41,432 nucleotides of DNA from Lentisphaerota bacterium (lineage in GTDB: Bacteria > Verrucomicrobiota > Lentisphaeria > Victivallales > Victivallaceae): positions 1-41,432 of the forward strand of contig SUVS01000024.1 in NCBI GenBank assembly GCA_015061885.1. Direction: 5' to 3'. A model generated the notes under the pieces. That model ran no database searches. It was not told the origin of the DNA and saw only the letters and a list, made by a program, of their open reading frames with translations. The translations under genes and the position numbers were made by a program. Shown here piece by piece: positions 23,997 through 32,389 of the stretch (position 1 is its first letter; each line of letters opens with the position of its first letter).

Positions 23997-24785
23997 TTAT
24001 TTCTTCAATTTTTCCAGCACCAGTTTGGCAACTTTTTCGCCGGAAAGCAGCATTCCGCCGAAAATCGGACCCATCCGGTAGCCGCCGGAACAGTTGTTGG
24101 CACTCATGCCGCAGGCGAACAAGCCGGGAAAATACTCTTTGGTATTTTCGACGGTGGAATTTTCGCCGCTATCGACCCACATGGGGCGTTCGCCCATGAT
24201 CTTTCCGTTGGGGGTGTCGATTTCGATCATTGCTTTGTCGGTCGCCATACGGATTATTTCGCTGGGGTGTCCGGTGCCGTCAATGACCACATCGGCGATC
24301 ACGGTCAGCGGGTCAACGTGCATACCCAGCCGTTCAACCGGAGTCCAGTTGATGACCAGACCATTGACTTTGCCGGCTTTGAAAACAATATCTTCCACGC
24401 TTATGCAGTTGAAAATTTTGGCTCCGGCGTGGACTGCCCCGTAAATGAGTGCCGATGCCATTTCCACTGAATCCAGCGTGTGATAACCCGGAGCGTCGGC
24501 AATCGGCTGATGAATGATGTTGAATTTGTCAAGTATGTGCAGTGCTGAATCCTGCACTACTACTTCGTTAAAGAGCATACCGCCGCCCCATGTGCCGCCG
24601 CCGGGAGCTAATTTACGCTCAAAAACGGCAACTTTTACTCCGTTTTCGGCAAGGTAGCGTGCGGCAGTCATCGCCGAAGGCCCGCCGCCGACGATAGCGG
24701 CATCCAATGTCAGGGCGTCGCTGAACTTTTTGCTGAAACTCTGGACGATGGCGTTTGAAATAACATTCTCAACAGCCTGATTCAT
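23997..24785 (-). CDS. thi4: Thi4-type thiazole synthase, sulfide-using (His) form
   Basis: 262 residues from the ATG at 24785, preceded by GAAGGA; the longer frame runs into the riboswitch. Thi4 makes the thiazole half of thiamine from NAD and glycine. Motifs are the FAD/NAD-type [14 protein letters not shown] (29-42), [17 protein letters not shown] and [20 protein letters not shown] near the C-terminus. Where yeast Thi4 has the sacrificial Cys, this protein has His156 in RLGMHVDPL, as in the archaeal and bacterial enzymes that use iron and free sulfide catalytically. Such enzymes are associated with anaerobic or sulfide-rich life. Controlled by the TPP riboswitch upstream. Confidence 0.9.
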   Translation of the reverse strand: MNQAVENVISNAIVQSFSKKFSDALTLDAAIVGGGPSAMTAARYLAENGVKVAVFERKLAPGGGTWGGGMLFNEVVVQDSALHILDKFNIIHQPIADAPGYHTLDSVEMASALIYGAVHAGAKIFNCISVEDIVFKAGKVNGLVINWTPVERLGMHVDPLTVIADVVIDGTGHPSEIIRMATDKAMIEIDTPNGKIMGERPMWVDSGENSTVENTKEYFPGLFACGMSANNCSGGYRMGPIFGGMLLSGEKVAKLVLEKLKK

Positions 24786-24798
24786 GATGGATAAATCC

Positions 24799-24865
24799 TT
24801 CTCTTTTGCGTTGATTTTGAATTTGTTTAATAGGGAGAAGCTCGTACCGGCTCCGCAAAAGAGAA
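24799..24865 (-). promoter_or_regulatory. 12-bp inverted repeat covering the thi4 ribosome binding site
   Basis: On the minus strand TTCTCTTTTGCG (24865-24854) is the exact complement of CGCAAAAGAGAA (24810-24799), with a 43-base loop. The second arm ends inside the GAAGGA that serves thi4 (AAGGA at 24800-24796). The first arm starts 11 bases after the riboswitch. No T-tract follows, so this looks like a translational on/off switch, not an attenuator. Confidence 0.6.
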
Positions 24866-24876
24866 CAGCCAATCAT

Positions 24877-24969
24877 CTGCAACTTCCTACGCCGGCATTA
24901 CCCGGATCAGGTTAAAAAGGGTATGATCTCAGCCGCTGAATTTTCAGCAGCACCCCTGCCGCAGTACAG
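24877..24969 (-). ncRNA. TPP riboswitch (THI element)
   Basis: The minus strand shows the conserved parts in order: GGGGTGC, a variable stem CTGAAAATTCAG, GGCTGAGATCATACCC, then ACCTGATCCGGGTAAT and GCCGGCGTAGGAAGT. It lies 92 bases upstream of the thi4 start. Thiamine pyrophosphate binding should lower thi4 expression. Confidence 0.95.
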
Positions 24970-24997
24970 AAAAAGGAATCTGTCTTTGGCACTCTTT

Positions 24998-25026
24998 ACA
25001 TTAGCACAATTTCAGCTGAATTGCAA
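24998..25026 (-). promoter_or_regulatory. Candidate promoter of the thi4 riboswitch transcript
   Basis: Minus strand TTGCAA (25021-25026), 17-base spacer, TAATGT (24998-25003). It sits directly behind the stop of the alpha/beta hydrolase gene, and the start point near 24991 leaves about 20 bases before the riboswitch. Confidence 0.45.
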
Positions 25027-25031
25027 ATTTT

Positions 25032-25790
25032 TTAATCAATTATGTGATGAATGAATTTCTGAACAGGTTCTTTCAGTACCAGTTTTTCGTTGTGCGTTGC
25101 TCCCGTGGCTATGTATATGGAGCAATCTTTATGGCCCAGGGCTTTAAGCGTATCGAGCATCAGCAGATTTTCGTATTTTCTGCCGGGAATATCATTTTCG
25201 CCAACGAGCATAAAAATTGGCGGCAGATCGGCTTTCAGGTGATACAACGGAGCGTATTCATCCACTATCGGGATCGCGTTGTCAGTCGGGTAGTGCAGCA
25301 GCTCTTTGACATAAAAGTGCGTGGTCAGCTGACCGCTTACCAGCAGAAAACCCATAAAATCTTTATAACTTAAACCATACGGGTTCAGCCATTTTGTATC
25401 AAAACAGCTCAACGCCGCCATATTCGCTCCGGCAGAAAGTCCGCCGATAATCAGCTTTTTATTACTGCCGTAATATTTATTGATGTTTTTATGCACAAAT
25501 GCGATCGCCCGTGCCGCATCAAGGTATTGAGCCGGCGGCATGGCATGCGGTGCCAGACGGTAACGCACAACGGCGATGGCAAAAGTACCGTCCCACATCT
25601 CCGGATTACTGTCGCAGAGAGCTTCGCTCATGCCGCCGCCGTGGAACCATATCAGGGTCGGAAAATCAACTTTTCCGCGTGGAATGGCAAGGTTGATATA
25701 TTGACTTGCCGGATCATCTTCCCCGTAAACCAAATGGCTGAAAAGCTCGTAATTATCCGGTACCTGAAAATTGTTCCACGATATTTTCAC
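25032..25790 (-). CDS. Alpha/beta hydrolase (HSL/acetyl-esterase type)
   Basis: 252 residues from a GTG at 25790; the GAGG seven bases upstream overlaps the TGA of the permease gene, implying coupled translation. The oxyanion motif WFHGGGMSE, GGLSAGANMAA with the nucleophile Ser, a LVGENDIPG strand carrying the acid, and TGATHNEKL with the catalytic His are those of alpha/beta-hydrolase-3 esterases. No signal peptide. Likely substrates are small acyl or acetyl esters. Last gene of the efflux operon, which is an unusual companion for MacAB-type genes. Confidence 0.75.
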   Translation of the reverse strand: MKISWNNFQVPDNYELFSHLVYGEDDPASQYINLAIPRGKVDFPTLIWFHGGGMSEALCDSNPEMWDGTFAIAVVRYRLAPHAMPPAQYLDAARAIAFVHKNINKYYGSNKKLIIGGLSAGANMAALSCFDTKWLNPYGLSYKDFMGFLLVSGQLTTHFYVKELLHYPTDNAIPIVDEYAPLYHLKADLPPIFMLVGENDIPGRKYENLLMLDTLKALGHKDCSIYIATGATHNEKLVLKEPVQKFIHHIID

Positions 25791-25799
25791 AACCTTGCC

Positions 25800-27161
25800 T
25801 CATTCGTAACGCAATGCTTCGATGGGGTCTAACTTGGAGGCTTTCCATGCCGGATAAAATCCGAACAGTATGCCTACTGTTGCCGATACAAGCACTGCCG
25901 CAATAACTGCTCCCGGACTGCTTTCTATGGGCCAGCGGGCAATTTTTTCGATCAGCAATGACATGCCGTGCCCCGCAAGAATACCGATTATGCCTCCGGC
26001 AAGACACAGCACCACTGACTCAATAAGAAACTGTTTGAGTATATCCCGCGACCTGGCTCCGACCGCCATTCGCAGACCGATTTCCCGGGTGCGTTCAGTT
26101 ACCGATACAAGCATAATATTCATGATCCCCACGCCGCCGACCAGCAAACTCAACAATGCCACGCCCAGCAGAAGATTGGTCATTAAGGTTGAGGTTTGAT
26201 TGAGCATATTCATAAAGTCCGAAGAGTTGAACACCCGGAAGTCATCTTCCTGATCGGTTTTCAGCCGGTGGCGTTTACGCAACAGCTGCGATACTTCTCT
26301 TGTGGCATCTTTGATTTTATCTACCGACACTGCCGAAAAAATTATCTGATTGAGCTGGGTATGTTTGGCGTAAAACAAATGATCTCTGGTTATCCGGCTG
26401 TCCGGCTCCGGATAGAGTGCCAGACCGCTGATGGCAAATTTGCTGCCGGGAGAGTCGGCTATGGTGCTGGAGGTGTTGGTGGCGTTGCCGTAACGCAAGC
26501 CGGTTACCCGCATACGCAGCGTTGTCCACGGAGTGAAGACGCAGTCATCTTCATCCATACCCATCATATTGGCACCTTTGCTTTTCAGCACTCCTATCAC
26601 TTCAAAAGTCACTTCCCCGATACGCAGTTCACAGCCCAATGGCGACATGCCGCCGAAAACCTCTTTTACGATCGTACTGCCGACCAGACACACTCTGGCA
26701 TTGGCATCGACTTCGGCATTGGTAAAGGCTCTGCCGTCGGCGATTTCCCAGGCTCTTATATCCAGATACGCCGGAGCTATACCGTAAATATTGCCCGGCT
26801 CCCAGTCCACATTGCCGAACACTACATGAATACCCGAACCCCGCACCACCGGCGAATATGCCCCCACACTGGGACACTCATTGCCGATGGCATCGGCATC
26901 TGCCGGGATCAGCGATACAGCGTTACCGGCTCCGACTCTTGCTCCCCCCGGCGGACGCATACTCCCCGGCATGACCATTACCGAGTTGGCTCCCATTTTT
27001 TCAATGGATGTGCGGATGGAGGTCTTGGAGCCGTTACCGATTTCCATCATCGTAATAACTGCGGCGATCCCGATAATGATCCCCAGCATGGTCAGCATGG
27101 TACGCGTGGGATTGCGTTTGAGCGATATAAGCGACATGCGGATGGTAGTAGTTGTACGCAT
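25800..27161 (-). CDS. MacB-type ABC transporter permease
   Basis: 453 residues. One N-terminal membrane helix (ISLKRNPTRTMLTMLGIIIGIAAVI), a large periplasmic MacB_PCD-type domain (about 45-310) and three C-terminal helices of the FtsX fold, with the signature VGGVGIMNIMLVSVTERTREI. MacB-type proteins transmit ATP-driven movement to a periplasmic adaptor for export of peptides, toxins, macrolides or lipids. Here the ATPase is a separate gene just upstream (4-base gap); AAAGGAG for this start lies inside the ATPase gene. Confidence 0.85.
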   Translation of the reverse strand: MRTTTTIRMSLISLKRNPTRTMLTMLGIIIGIAAVITMMEIGNGSKTSIRTSIEKMGANSVMVMPGSMRPPGGARVGAGNAVSLIPADADAIGNECPSVGAYSPVVRGSGIHVVFGNVDWEPGNIYGIAPAYLDIRAWEIADGRAFTNAEVDANARVCLVGSTIVKEVFGGMSPLGCELRIGEVTFEVIGVLKSKGANMMGMDEDDCVFTPWTTLRMRVTGLRYGNATNTSSTIADSPGSKFAISGLALYPEPDSRITRDHLFYAKHTQLNQIIFSAVSVDKIKDATREVSQLLRKRHRLKTDQEDDFRVFNSSDFMNMLNQTSTLMTNLLLGVALLSLLVGGVGIMNIMLVSVTERTREIGLRMAVGARSRDILKQFLIESVVLCLAGGIIGILAGHGMSLLIEKIARWPIESSPGAVIAAVLVSATVGILFGFYPAWKASKLDPIEALRYE

Positions 27162-27165
27162 AGTT

Positions 27166-27867
27166 TTACGCTCCTTTGCTCTTGAACGCTCCGGAGATCA
27201 CCGTGCCGTCGCTTACATGGATGGTGCGTTTGGCGTATTGAGCGATCTCCTCGCTGTGGGTTACAAGAATTACCGTGATACCTTCGGCATTGAGCTTGCT
27301 GAACATTTCCATAACTTCCACACTGGTGTGACTGTCCAGATTTCCGGTCGGTTCATCTGCAAAGAGCAGCGGCGGGCGGTTTATCAGGGCACGGGCGATC
27401 GCCACACGCTGCTGCTGACCGCCGGAGAGCTGGCTGGGGTGATGCCCCGCCCGGTCGGCAATGCCGACTTGCTCCAATGCATCCATGCCGCGTTTGCGGC
27501 ATTCACTGCGAGAGAGTGAGGTGTTGGTGTAATTCAACGGCATGATGACATTTTCCAACGCACTTGTCCGGGGCAGCAGATTGAAGTTCTGGAATACAAA
27601 CCCGATCTTGCGGTTGCGGATCATGGCACGGCGGTCGCCGGTGGCTCGGCCCAGTTCTTCGCCTTCAAGCAGATAATCGCCGGAAGTGGGGCGGTCAAGA
27701 CAACCTAATATATTCATAAGCGTACTTTTGCCGGAACCGGATGCACCCATCAAAGCTACATATTCGCCGTGATCAATATCCAGTGTGATACCCTTCAGTA
27801 CCGGCACATCTATTTCGCCGAGAAAATAGGTCTTGTAAATATCTTTAAGTTCAATAAGTTTGCTCAT
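27166..27867 (-). CDS. MacB/LolD-type ABC transporter ATP-binding protein
   Basis: 233 residues from the ATG at 27867 with GGAAG seven bases upstream; a longer frame is rejected because it would overlap the adaptor gene. Walker A GASGSGKST (about 42-50), Q-loop FVFQNFNLLPR, signature LSGGQQQRVAIARAL, Walker B LLFADEPTGNLD and H-loop VTHSEE are intact. It belongs to the MacB/LolD/FtsE branch of ATPases and should power the adjacent FtsX-type permease. Confidence 0.9.
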   Translation of the reverse strand: MSKLIELKDIYKTYFLGEIDVPVLKGITLDIDHGEYVALMGASGSGKSTLMNILGCLDRPTSGDYLLEGEELGRATGDRRAMIRNRKIGFVFQNFNLLPRTSALENVIMPLNYTNTSLSRSECRKRGMDALEQVGIADRAGHHPSQLSGGQQQRVAIARALINRPPLLFADEPTGNLDSHTSVEVMEMFSKLNAEGITVILVTHSEEIAQYAKRTIHVSDGTVISGAFKSKGA

Positions 27868-27886
27868 ACAACAACTTCCGTTTGAC

Positions 27887-29233
27887 TTATTTACCGCCTT
27901 GAGCGGCCCGTTCTGCCGCCCGTTCACGCTGACCGGCACTGCCTCTGGCACGGCGTTTGGGCATGTTGGGCATAAACGGATTTTTGGTCGAACCGTCAGA
28001 CATTTTTGCTTTACCCGGAAGCTGCCGGTTTATTCCGGTAACAACGGCATCACCGGCTTTGATTTCATCACTTTTTATGGCAGTAATGATGTTGTTGGTC
28101 AAGCCGAGTTTGACTTTGACCGGACGGACTTTACCGCCTTTATCCACCACCCAGAGTACGCCTTCGCGGCGTTTGAGTTCCGGCACCGGAGCGGTCTGCA
28201 ATTCCGGTGGCGGAGTGAAACGCAGTGCATTTACCGGTACGGTCATAGCGTTGAGTTCTTCGGCACGCACAAATTTCACATTGGCAGTCAAATAGGGTAT
28301 GAGTTTGCCGCTTTTATTGTCGGCATTTACTTCCACAATATATGTAACCACATTGCTCGAAAGCGTGGCGTTGAGCCGCAGACGGTGAACTTGACCGGCA
28401 AATTCCATATTCGGGAAGGCATCGCAGGAAAAGATCACCTTCATTCCCGGTTTGATCGCCCCGACATCAGCTTCGTTGACCGAAACCCATACCTGCATTT
28501 TATTGAAATCTCTTGCCACTAAAAATATACTGCTGGCAGTCTGATTGGAAACCACCGTCTGCCCCACGCTTACCCGGCGGTCGATGACCACACCATCCAC
28601 CGGCGAGATGATCGTACAGTATTCCAGATTGCGTCTGGCCTTGACCAAGGCGGCTTCGGCAATAGATTTCTGGGCTTTAGCTTGAGCAAGCGAGGCTTGG
28701 GCTTTTGCTTGTGCGGCACGGGATACAAAGAAATTGTTCTGATAAGTTTCGTAATCACTCAAAGTCATGGAACCTTGTTTGAACAATCTTTGAGCCCGTT
28801 CCCAGTTGCTGGCGGCGAGTTTACCGTTGGCATCGGCTTCATTGATGGCGGCTTCGGCACTGATGATCGAGGCGTTGGCCTGTTCGAGCTGGGCTTCTTT
28901 TTCCTGCAAATCGGCTTTGTAGGTCACATCGTCGATCTGGGCAAGGATCATGCCTTTGGTGACTTTGGAGCCGTAATCGACAGTTTTGCCGTCGGCATCT
29001 TTGCCGAAACTCATGATCTTGCCGTTGACCTGGGCTCCGACATTGACCAGTTCTTCCGGCTCAACGGTGCCGGTGGCGGAGATGGTTCGCCGGACATTGT
29101 CAACGGCAACTTTTTCGGTACGGAATGTTATTTGCGGAGCATCCTGAACCGGTTTCTTGAAGTACATGTATGCCGCGACCGCCGCCGCTGCCGCAATAAC
29201 GATGATTATGAGGATCTTAAGAAACTTTTTCAT
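27887..29233 (-). CDS. MacA-like periplasmic adaptor (HlyD/RND membrane fusion protein)
   Basis: 448 residues. An N-terminal membrane anchor (FLKILIIIVIAAAAAVAAYMYF) is followed by a lipoyl/barrel-sandwich half-motif (SATGTVEPEELVNVGAQVNG), a long alpha-helical hairpin of about 110 residues rich in Ala/Gln/Glu, the second lipoyl half (YCTIISPVDGVVIDRRVSVG) and beta-barrel domains. The C-terminus is an Arg/Ala-rich tail (RRARGSAGQRERAAERAAQ) beyond the usual fold, which I cannot assign. It links the inner-membrane ABC pump to the TolC-like protein encoded upstream. Confidence 0.85.
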   Translation of the reverse strand: MKKFLKILIIIVIAAAAAVAAYMYFKKPVQDAPQITFRTEKVAVDNVRRTISATGTVEPEELVNVGAQVNGKIMSFGKDADGKTVDYGSKVTKGMILAQIDDVTYKADLQEKEAQLEQANASIISAEAAINEADANGKLAASNWERAQRLFKQGSMTLSDYETYQNNFFVSRAAQAKAQASLAQAKAQKSIAEAALVKARRNLEYCTIISPVDGVVIDRRVSVGQTVVSNQTASSIFLVARDFNKMQVWVSVNEADVGAIKPGMKVIFSCDAFPNMEFAGQVHRLRLNATLSSNVVTYIVEVNADNKSGKLIPYLTANVKFVRAEELNAMTVPVNALRFTPPPELQTAPVPELKRREGVLWVVDKGGKVRPVKVKLGLTNNIITAIKSDEIKAGDAVVTGINRQLPGKAKMSDGSTKNPFMPNMPKRRARGSAGQRERAAERAAQGGK

Positions 29234-29245
29234 TTTATCAAGCCT

Positions 29246-30697
29246 TTATTGTTTATTTTCGCTGTTTTCTTCTTCTGTTGGAGTAAAGCTGTATATTGCC
29301 GTATCGAGCTGGGCTTTGGTATTGGCAATATTGACTATGGCACTGGCAAGATTGTTTTGAGCCTGCACCAGATCACGCTCGGCTTCGTTCAGACGGGTCA
29401 CCAGTGCGGTTCCGGCATTGTATTCATTTTCCACCAGTTGCCGGGTCTCGCGGGTCAGATCGCATATTTCGCGGGCGATCTTTGCCTGGATGATACTGGA
29501 TTTGTGATTTTCGTAAGCCGTTCTTACATCGGTTATTACCGAAAGCCACAGCTGGTAAAGCATATAGTCAGCCGCCGAAACTTCCGCTTTTGCTGATTTT
29601 ACATTAAAGTAGTCGGAAAAACCGTTGAACAAGTTCCATGAAACATTTAATGAATAGTTGAAATTGCCCGTGCTTGACCAACTGTGTCCATCGCCGCTTT
29701 TATCATGACTTATCCCGCGGTCGTAACCGTAACCGAGCTGATAGTTGAATGTTGCCGTCGGACCGAACTTGCTCAAACTGCCGTAAAAGCTGTAACGCAG
29801 TGATTGCAGACGCTCTCTTGCTGCCTTCAAGTCGGGGCGGTTGGCAAGTGCCTGATCCAGATAAATATCCAAACTGGCAGTGTATTCACCGGCGGGCATA
29901 CTGATTGCCGGGAATTTTATACTTTCCGGGATCGTACCGTCGGTCAACCCCAAATATCCGGCAAGCACATATAAATTGGCTTTGATCGTATAATTGATTT
30001 TGACCAGATCCAGTTGACTGTTGCGTAAAGATACACGGAAGTTGAGCATATCGCTCTTTAATGCTGTACCGGCTTTATATTTGCGTTCGGCATCTTTGAG
30101 CATAGTGGAACTGTAGTCGATTTGAGCTTTGATGATCTCTTTTTGAGCGTATGCCAACTGCACATCGTTATAGGCGTATGCCACTGCACGGAGCAGTAAA
30201 CGGCGGGCGTCGTTGACATCGGCTTCGGTCTGCTTGAGAGTGTGTTTGGCACTCAAGAGGTTCATTTCGCGGTTCAGACTGTCGAATATCAGCCATTGAC
30301 CGGAGAGCGTTGGCGATATACTGTCGCGTTGACTGCGCGGCTCGGAGGAACTTTTGCTGGCATATACTTTGCTGAAACTCTGTCCCATGCTGATTCCGGC
30401 ATTGAGTGTCGGAGCATAATTGGAAAATTGCTGGTAATAGCGGGCCCGTGCCGAATCAATGGAAAACTTTATACTCAAAAAATCCGGATTGTTTTTCAAT
30501 GCCAGATCCTGTGCCTGCTGTAAAGTCAGAGTTTTCAACTCTGCCGGCAGCATATATTTTTCATTTTCCTGCAGCTTGGTATAGCTCTCTTGATCCACTG
30601 CCAGCGGCGGCCGCTGGTAATTCAAACACCCGCTCAAAGTTCCGGCGGTTATCAGTATCGTAAATAACGGTAATTTCTTTACAAAATTTCTTTTCAC
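29246..30697 (-). CDS. TolC-like outer membrane efflux lipoprotein
   Basis: 483 residues from a GTG at 30697 preceded by AAAAAGG; the longer frame upstream runs through the promoter. The start KRNFVKKLPLFTILITAGTLSGC is a lipoprotein signal with lipobox LSGC. Two OEP repeats follow (about 55-260 and 280-470), containing the family's long helices, e.g. LTLQQAQDLALKNNP and LDIYLDQALANRPDLKAARERL. TolC family proteins form trimeric outer-membrane ducts; many (CusC/OprM type) are lipid-anchored as here. First gene of the efflux operon. Confidence 0.85.
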   Translation of the reverse strand: MKRNFVKKLPLFTILITAGTLSGCLNYQRPPLAVDQESYTKLQENEKYMLPAELKTLTLQQAQDLALKNNPDFLSIKFSIDSARARYYQQFSNYAPTLNAGISMGQSFSKVYASKSSSEPRSQRDSISPTLSGQWLIFDSLNREMNLLSAKHTLKQTEADVNDARRLLLRAVAYAYNDVQLAYAQKEIIKAQIDYSSTMLKDAERKYKAGTALKSDMLNFRVSLRNSQLDLVKINYTIKANLYVLAGYLGLTDGTIPESIKFPAISMPAGEYTASLDIYLDQALANRPDLKAARERLQSLRYSFYGSLSKFGPTATFNYQLGYGYDRGISHDKSGDGHSWSSTGNFNYSLNVSWNLFNGFSDYFNVKSAKAEVSAADYMLYQLWLSVITDVRTAYENHKSSIIQAKIAREICDLTRETRQLVENEYNAGTALVTRLNEAERDLVQAQNNLASAIVNIANTKAQLDTAIYSFTPTEEENSENKQ

Positions 30698-30720
30698 AAT
30701 AAAAACCTTTTTTTCAACTG

Positions 30721-30757
30721 AATATATACACTTTGTACAATGCTTTGCAAGTACAAA
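30721..30757 (-). promoter_or_regulatory. Candidate promoter and operator of the efflux operon
   Basis: Minus strand TTGCAA (30745-30750), then TATATA after 16 bases (30723-30728) or TATATT after 18 (30721-30726). TTTGTAC (30732-30738) and GTACAAA (30751-30757) are perfect inverted 7-mers bracketing the -35 box, a layout expected of a TetR- or MarR-like repressor site; no such regulator gene is in the window. Confidence 0.4.
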
Positions 30758-30793
30758 ATATTGTTTGCAGGAGTCAAAAAATGCCATCCGGAT

Positions 30794-32389
30794 TTATTTT
30801 TTTGCCAGTTCTGCCGCCCGTTTATACTGTTCAATGGCACGCATTGTCCAGCTGCGGCGGAGTTTTATTACTTCGCCCATCGGGTTTTTGCTGTTTACCG
30901 AAAGTCCTGCCGCGGCTTTGGCCGCTTCGGCGTATGGGACAATGGGTTTGTCAAATTCGGCAACTGCCTGTGGTACAGCTTGGGCTCCGCCGGCGTCAGA
31001 TATAGCTTTCCACGCCGTCTGAAGCTCGGCAGAAGCATCCAGCATCGTGGTGCGGATCAGGACGCGTATCAAATTGAAATAACGGCCCGTCCATGCACCT
31101 TTGTACTCAAAATCATTGGTGGCATTGTAAGGATTGTAATTGGCATCTGCCATAAAATTTTTATGTTTTGCCGTGTAAAGGTCGCGTCTGACCGGGGGGC
31201 GGCGGAGGGTGTATTTTTCCGGGCCGCCGGGAGTTCCGGCACGGTATTGCCAGATTTTCTGACCATCTTCTGAAAGCAGAAATTCGATAAACGCTACTGC
31301 CTGTTTTTTATTGGGGGCTCCCCGCAAAAGCTGTACCGGGTCGGCAGATACACTGCTGCCGCCTTTGGGCGGCACATAGACGATTCTTTGAGCTTTATTG
31401 TCGGTTTGAACCGAAGCGAACTGGGCTTCGCTCAAGGCGTAAAAGTCGATCGCCATGCCTGCCGCGGCATTGCCGGAAGCTACTTCGCGGGGGACTTTGC
31501 CGGCACTTTCGGTTATGCTTCGGGCATTGCCCACCAGACGGCGGATCAGATTGAATCCATCGTTCCAGCCATCGGCGGCACTTTTGCCGGCGGCAACGGC
31601 TTCTGCCATACACTGCTGCAATATAACTTCAAAACATTTGTTGATCGAACCGGACTTGGAGGGGTCTGCCACCGCCAGCGTATTGAAATATTTTTTGTCG
31701 GTCAAATCCAACCAGCGTTGCGGAGGTGTACCCAACTCCTTGAGCCGGTCAGGATTGTAACAAATACCGAATGTTGCAAGACATACCCCGTAATAACCTC
31801 CGTTGGGGTCGTAAATATCTTCGCCGCTCCAGCGTTCCGGCATGATTTCCGGCTTGAACCAGTCGGGGTGTCTGGCTTTGATCCCGGCATCCACGGCGTA
31901 ACCTTTGCGTGCCTGATTGCTGTGATCGTAAGTACCGCCGCCGAAAAACACATCTATATCAACTGATACATCTGATGCCAGAAAAATTGCCCTTGCTTTG
32001 GCCGCATCACCGGATCTGCCGCTTATATCCGGCTTGATCCGCGGATTGCGGAAAGCCGCGGCGATTTCGGAGTTCCACGGTAAATCATTTTTTTCGCAAT
32101 AATGGCGAAATGAGGTTTCAAAGCGGTCATTTATGTAGCGGACAATATCGGAGGTGCCGCCGGGACTCCGCCAGTCGATAGAGATATTTTTCTGATATTT
32201 TTCCAGATAATACCGCTGAAAAGCCCGTTCAAACTCGTATTTGATCGACTCGGCATGTGGCGTGATGATAATGAGCGTATCGCCGGAATCATCCGCAACT
32301 TTTTCCACGGCGGGTTTTTCCCGCAGCAGTGCCGGCAGAAGTATCAGCAATGCCAGAAAAGAGAGTGCCGCGATTATTCTGTATTTCAT
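30794..32389 (-). CDS. Fe(III)-type ABC transporter substrate-binding protein
   Basis: 531 residues from the ATG at 32389, which shares one base with the ATPase stop (TGATG). A hydrophobic N-terminal segment (IIAALSFLALLILLPALL) without a lipobox Cys suggests a periplasmic or membrane-anchored protein. Motifs such as TLIIITPHAESIK, SPGGTSDIVRYI, DVFFGGGTYDH, GVCLATFGICYNPDRL and VADPSKSGSI match the FbpA/AfuA/FutA type. It is about 190 residues longer than usual; the extra length lies between the first strands and the sugar/iron cleft and in a long C-terminal helical part. A ligand other than iron is possible. Confidence 0.75.
   Translation of the reverse strand: MKYRIIAALSFLALLILLPALLREKPAVEKVADDSGDTLIIITPHAESIKYEFERAFQRYYLEKYQKNISIDWRSPGGTSDIVRYINDRFETSFRHYCEKNDLPWNSEIAAAFRNPRIKPDISGRSGDAAKARAIFLASDVSVDIDVFFGGGTYDHSNQARKGYAVDAGIKARHPDWFKPEIMPERWSGEDIYDPNGGYYGVCLATFGICYNPDRLKELGTPPQRWLDLTDKKYFNTLAVADPSKSGSINKCFEVILQQCMAEAVAAGKSAADGWNDGFNLIRRLVGNARSITESAGKVPREVASGNAAAGMAIDFYALSEAQFASVQTDNKAQRIVYVPPKGGSSVSADPVQLLRGAPNKKQAVAFIEFLLSEDGQKIWQYRAGTPGGPEKYTLRRPPVRRDLYTAKHKNFMADANYNPYNATNDFEYKGAWTGRYFNLIRVLIRTTMLDASAELQTAWKAISDAGGAQAVPQAVAEFDKPIVPYAEAAKAAAGLSVNSKNPMGEVIKLRRSWTMRAIEQYKRAAELAKK

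Noticed and set aside
24786-24872. N-terminal extension of Thi4
   Set aside because: The extra codons fall in the riboswitch expression platform, and the ATG at 24785 has the ribosome binding site and normal family length.
26196-27185. 329-codon plus frame opposite the MacB-type permease
   Set aside because: Antisense shadow with no recognisable family and no ribosome binding site.
28682-29596. 304-codon plus frame opposite the MacA and TolC genes
   Set aside because: It spans two real genes on the other strand and has no supporting motif.
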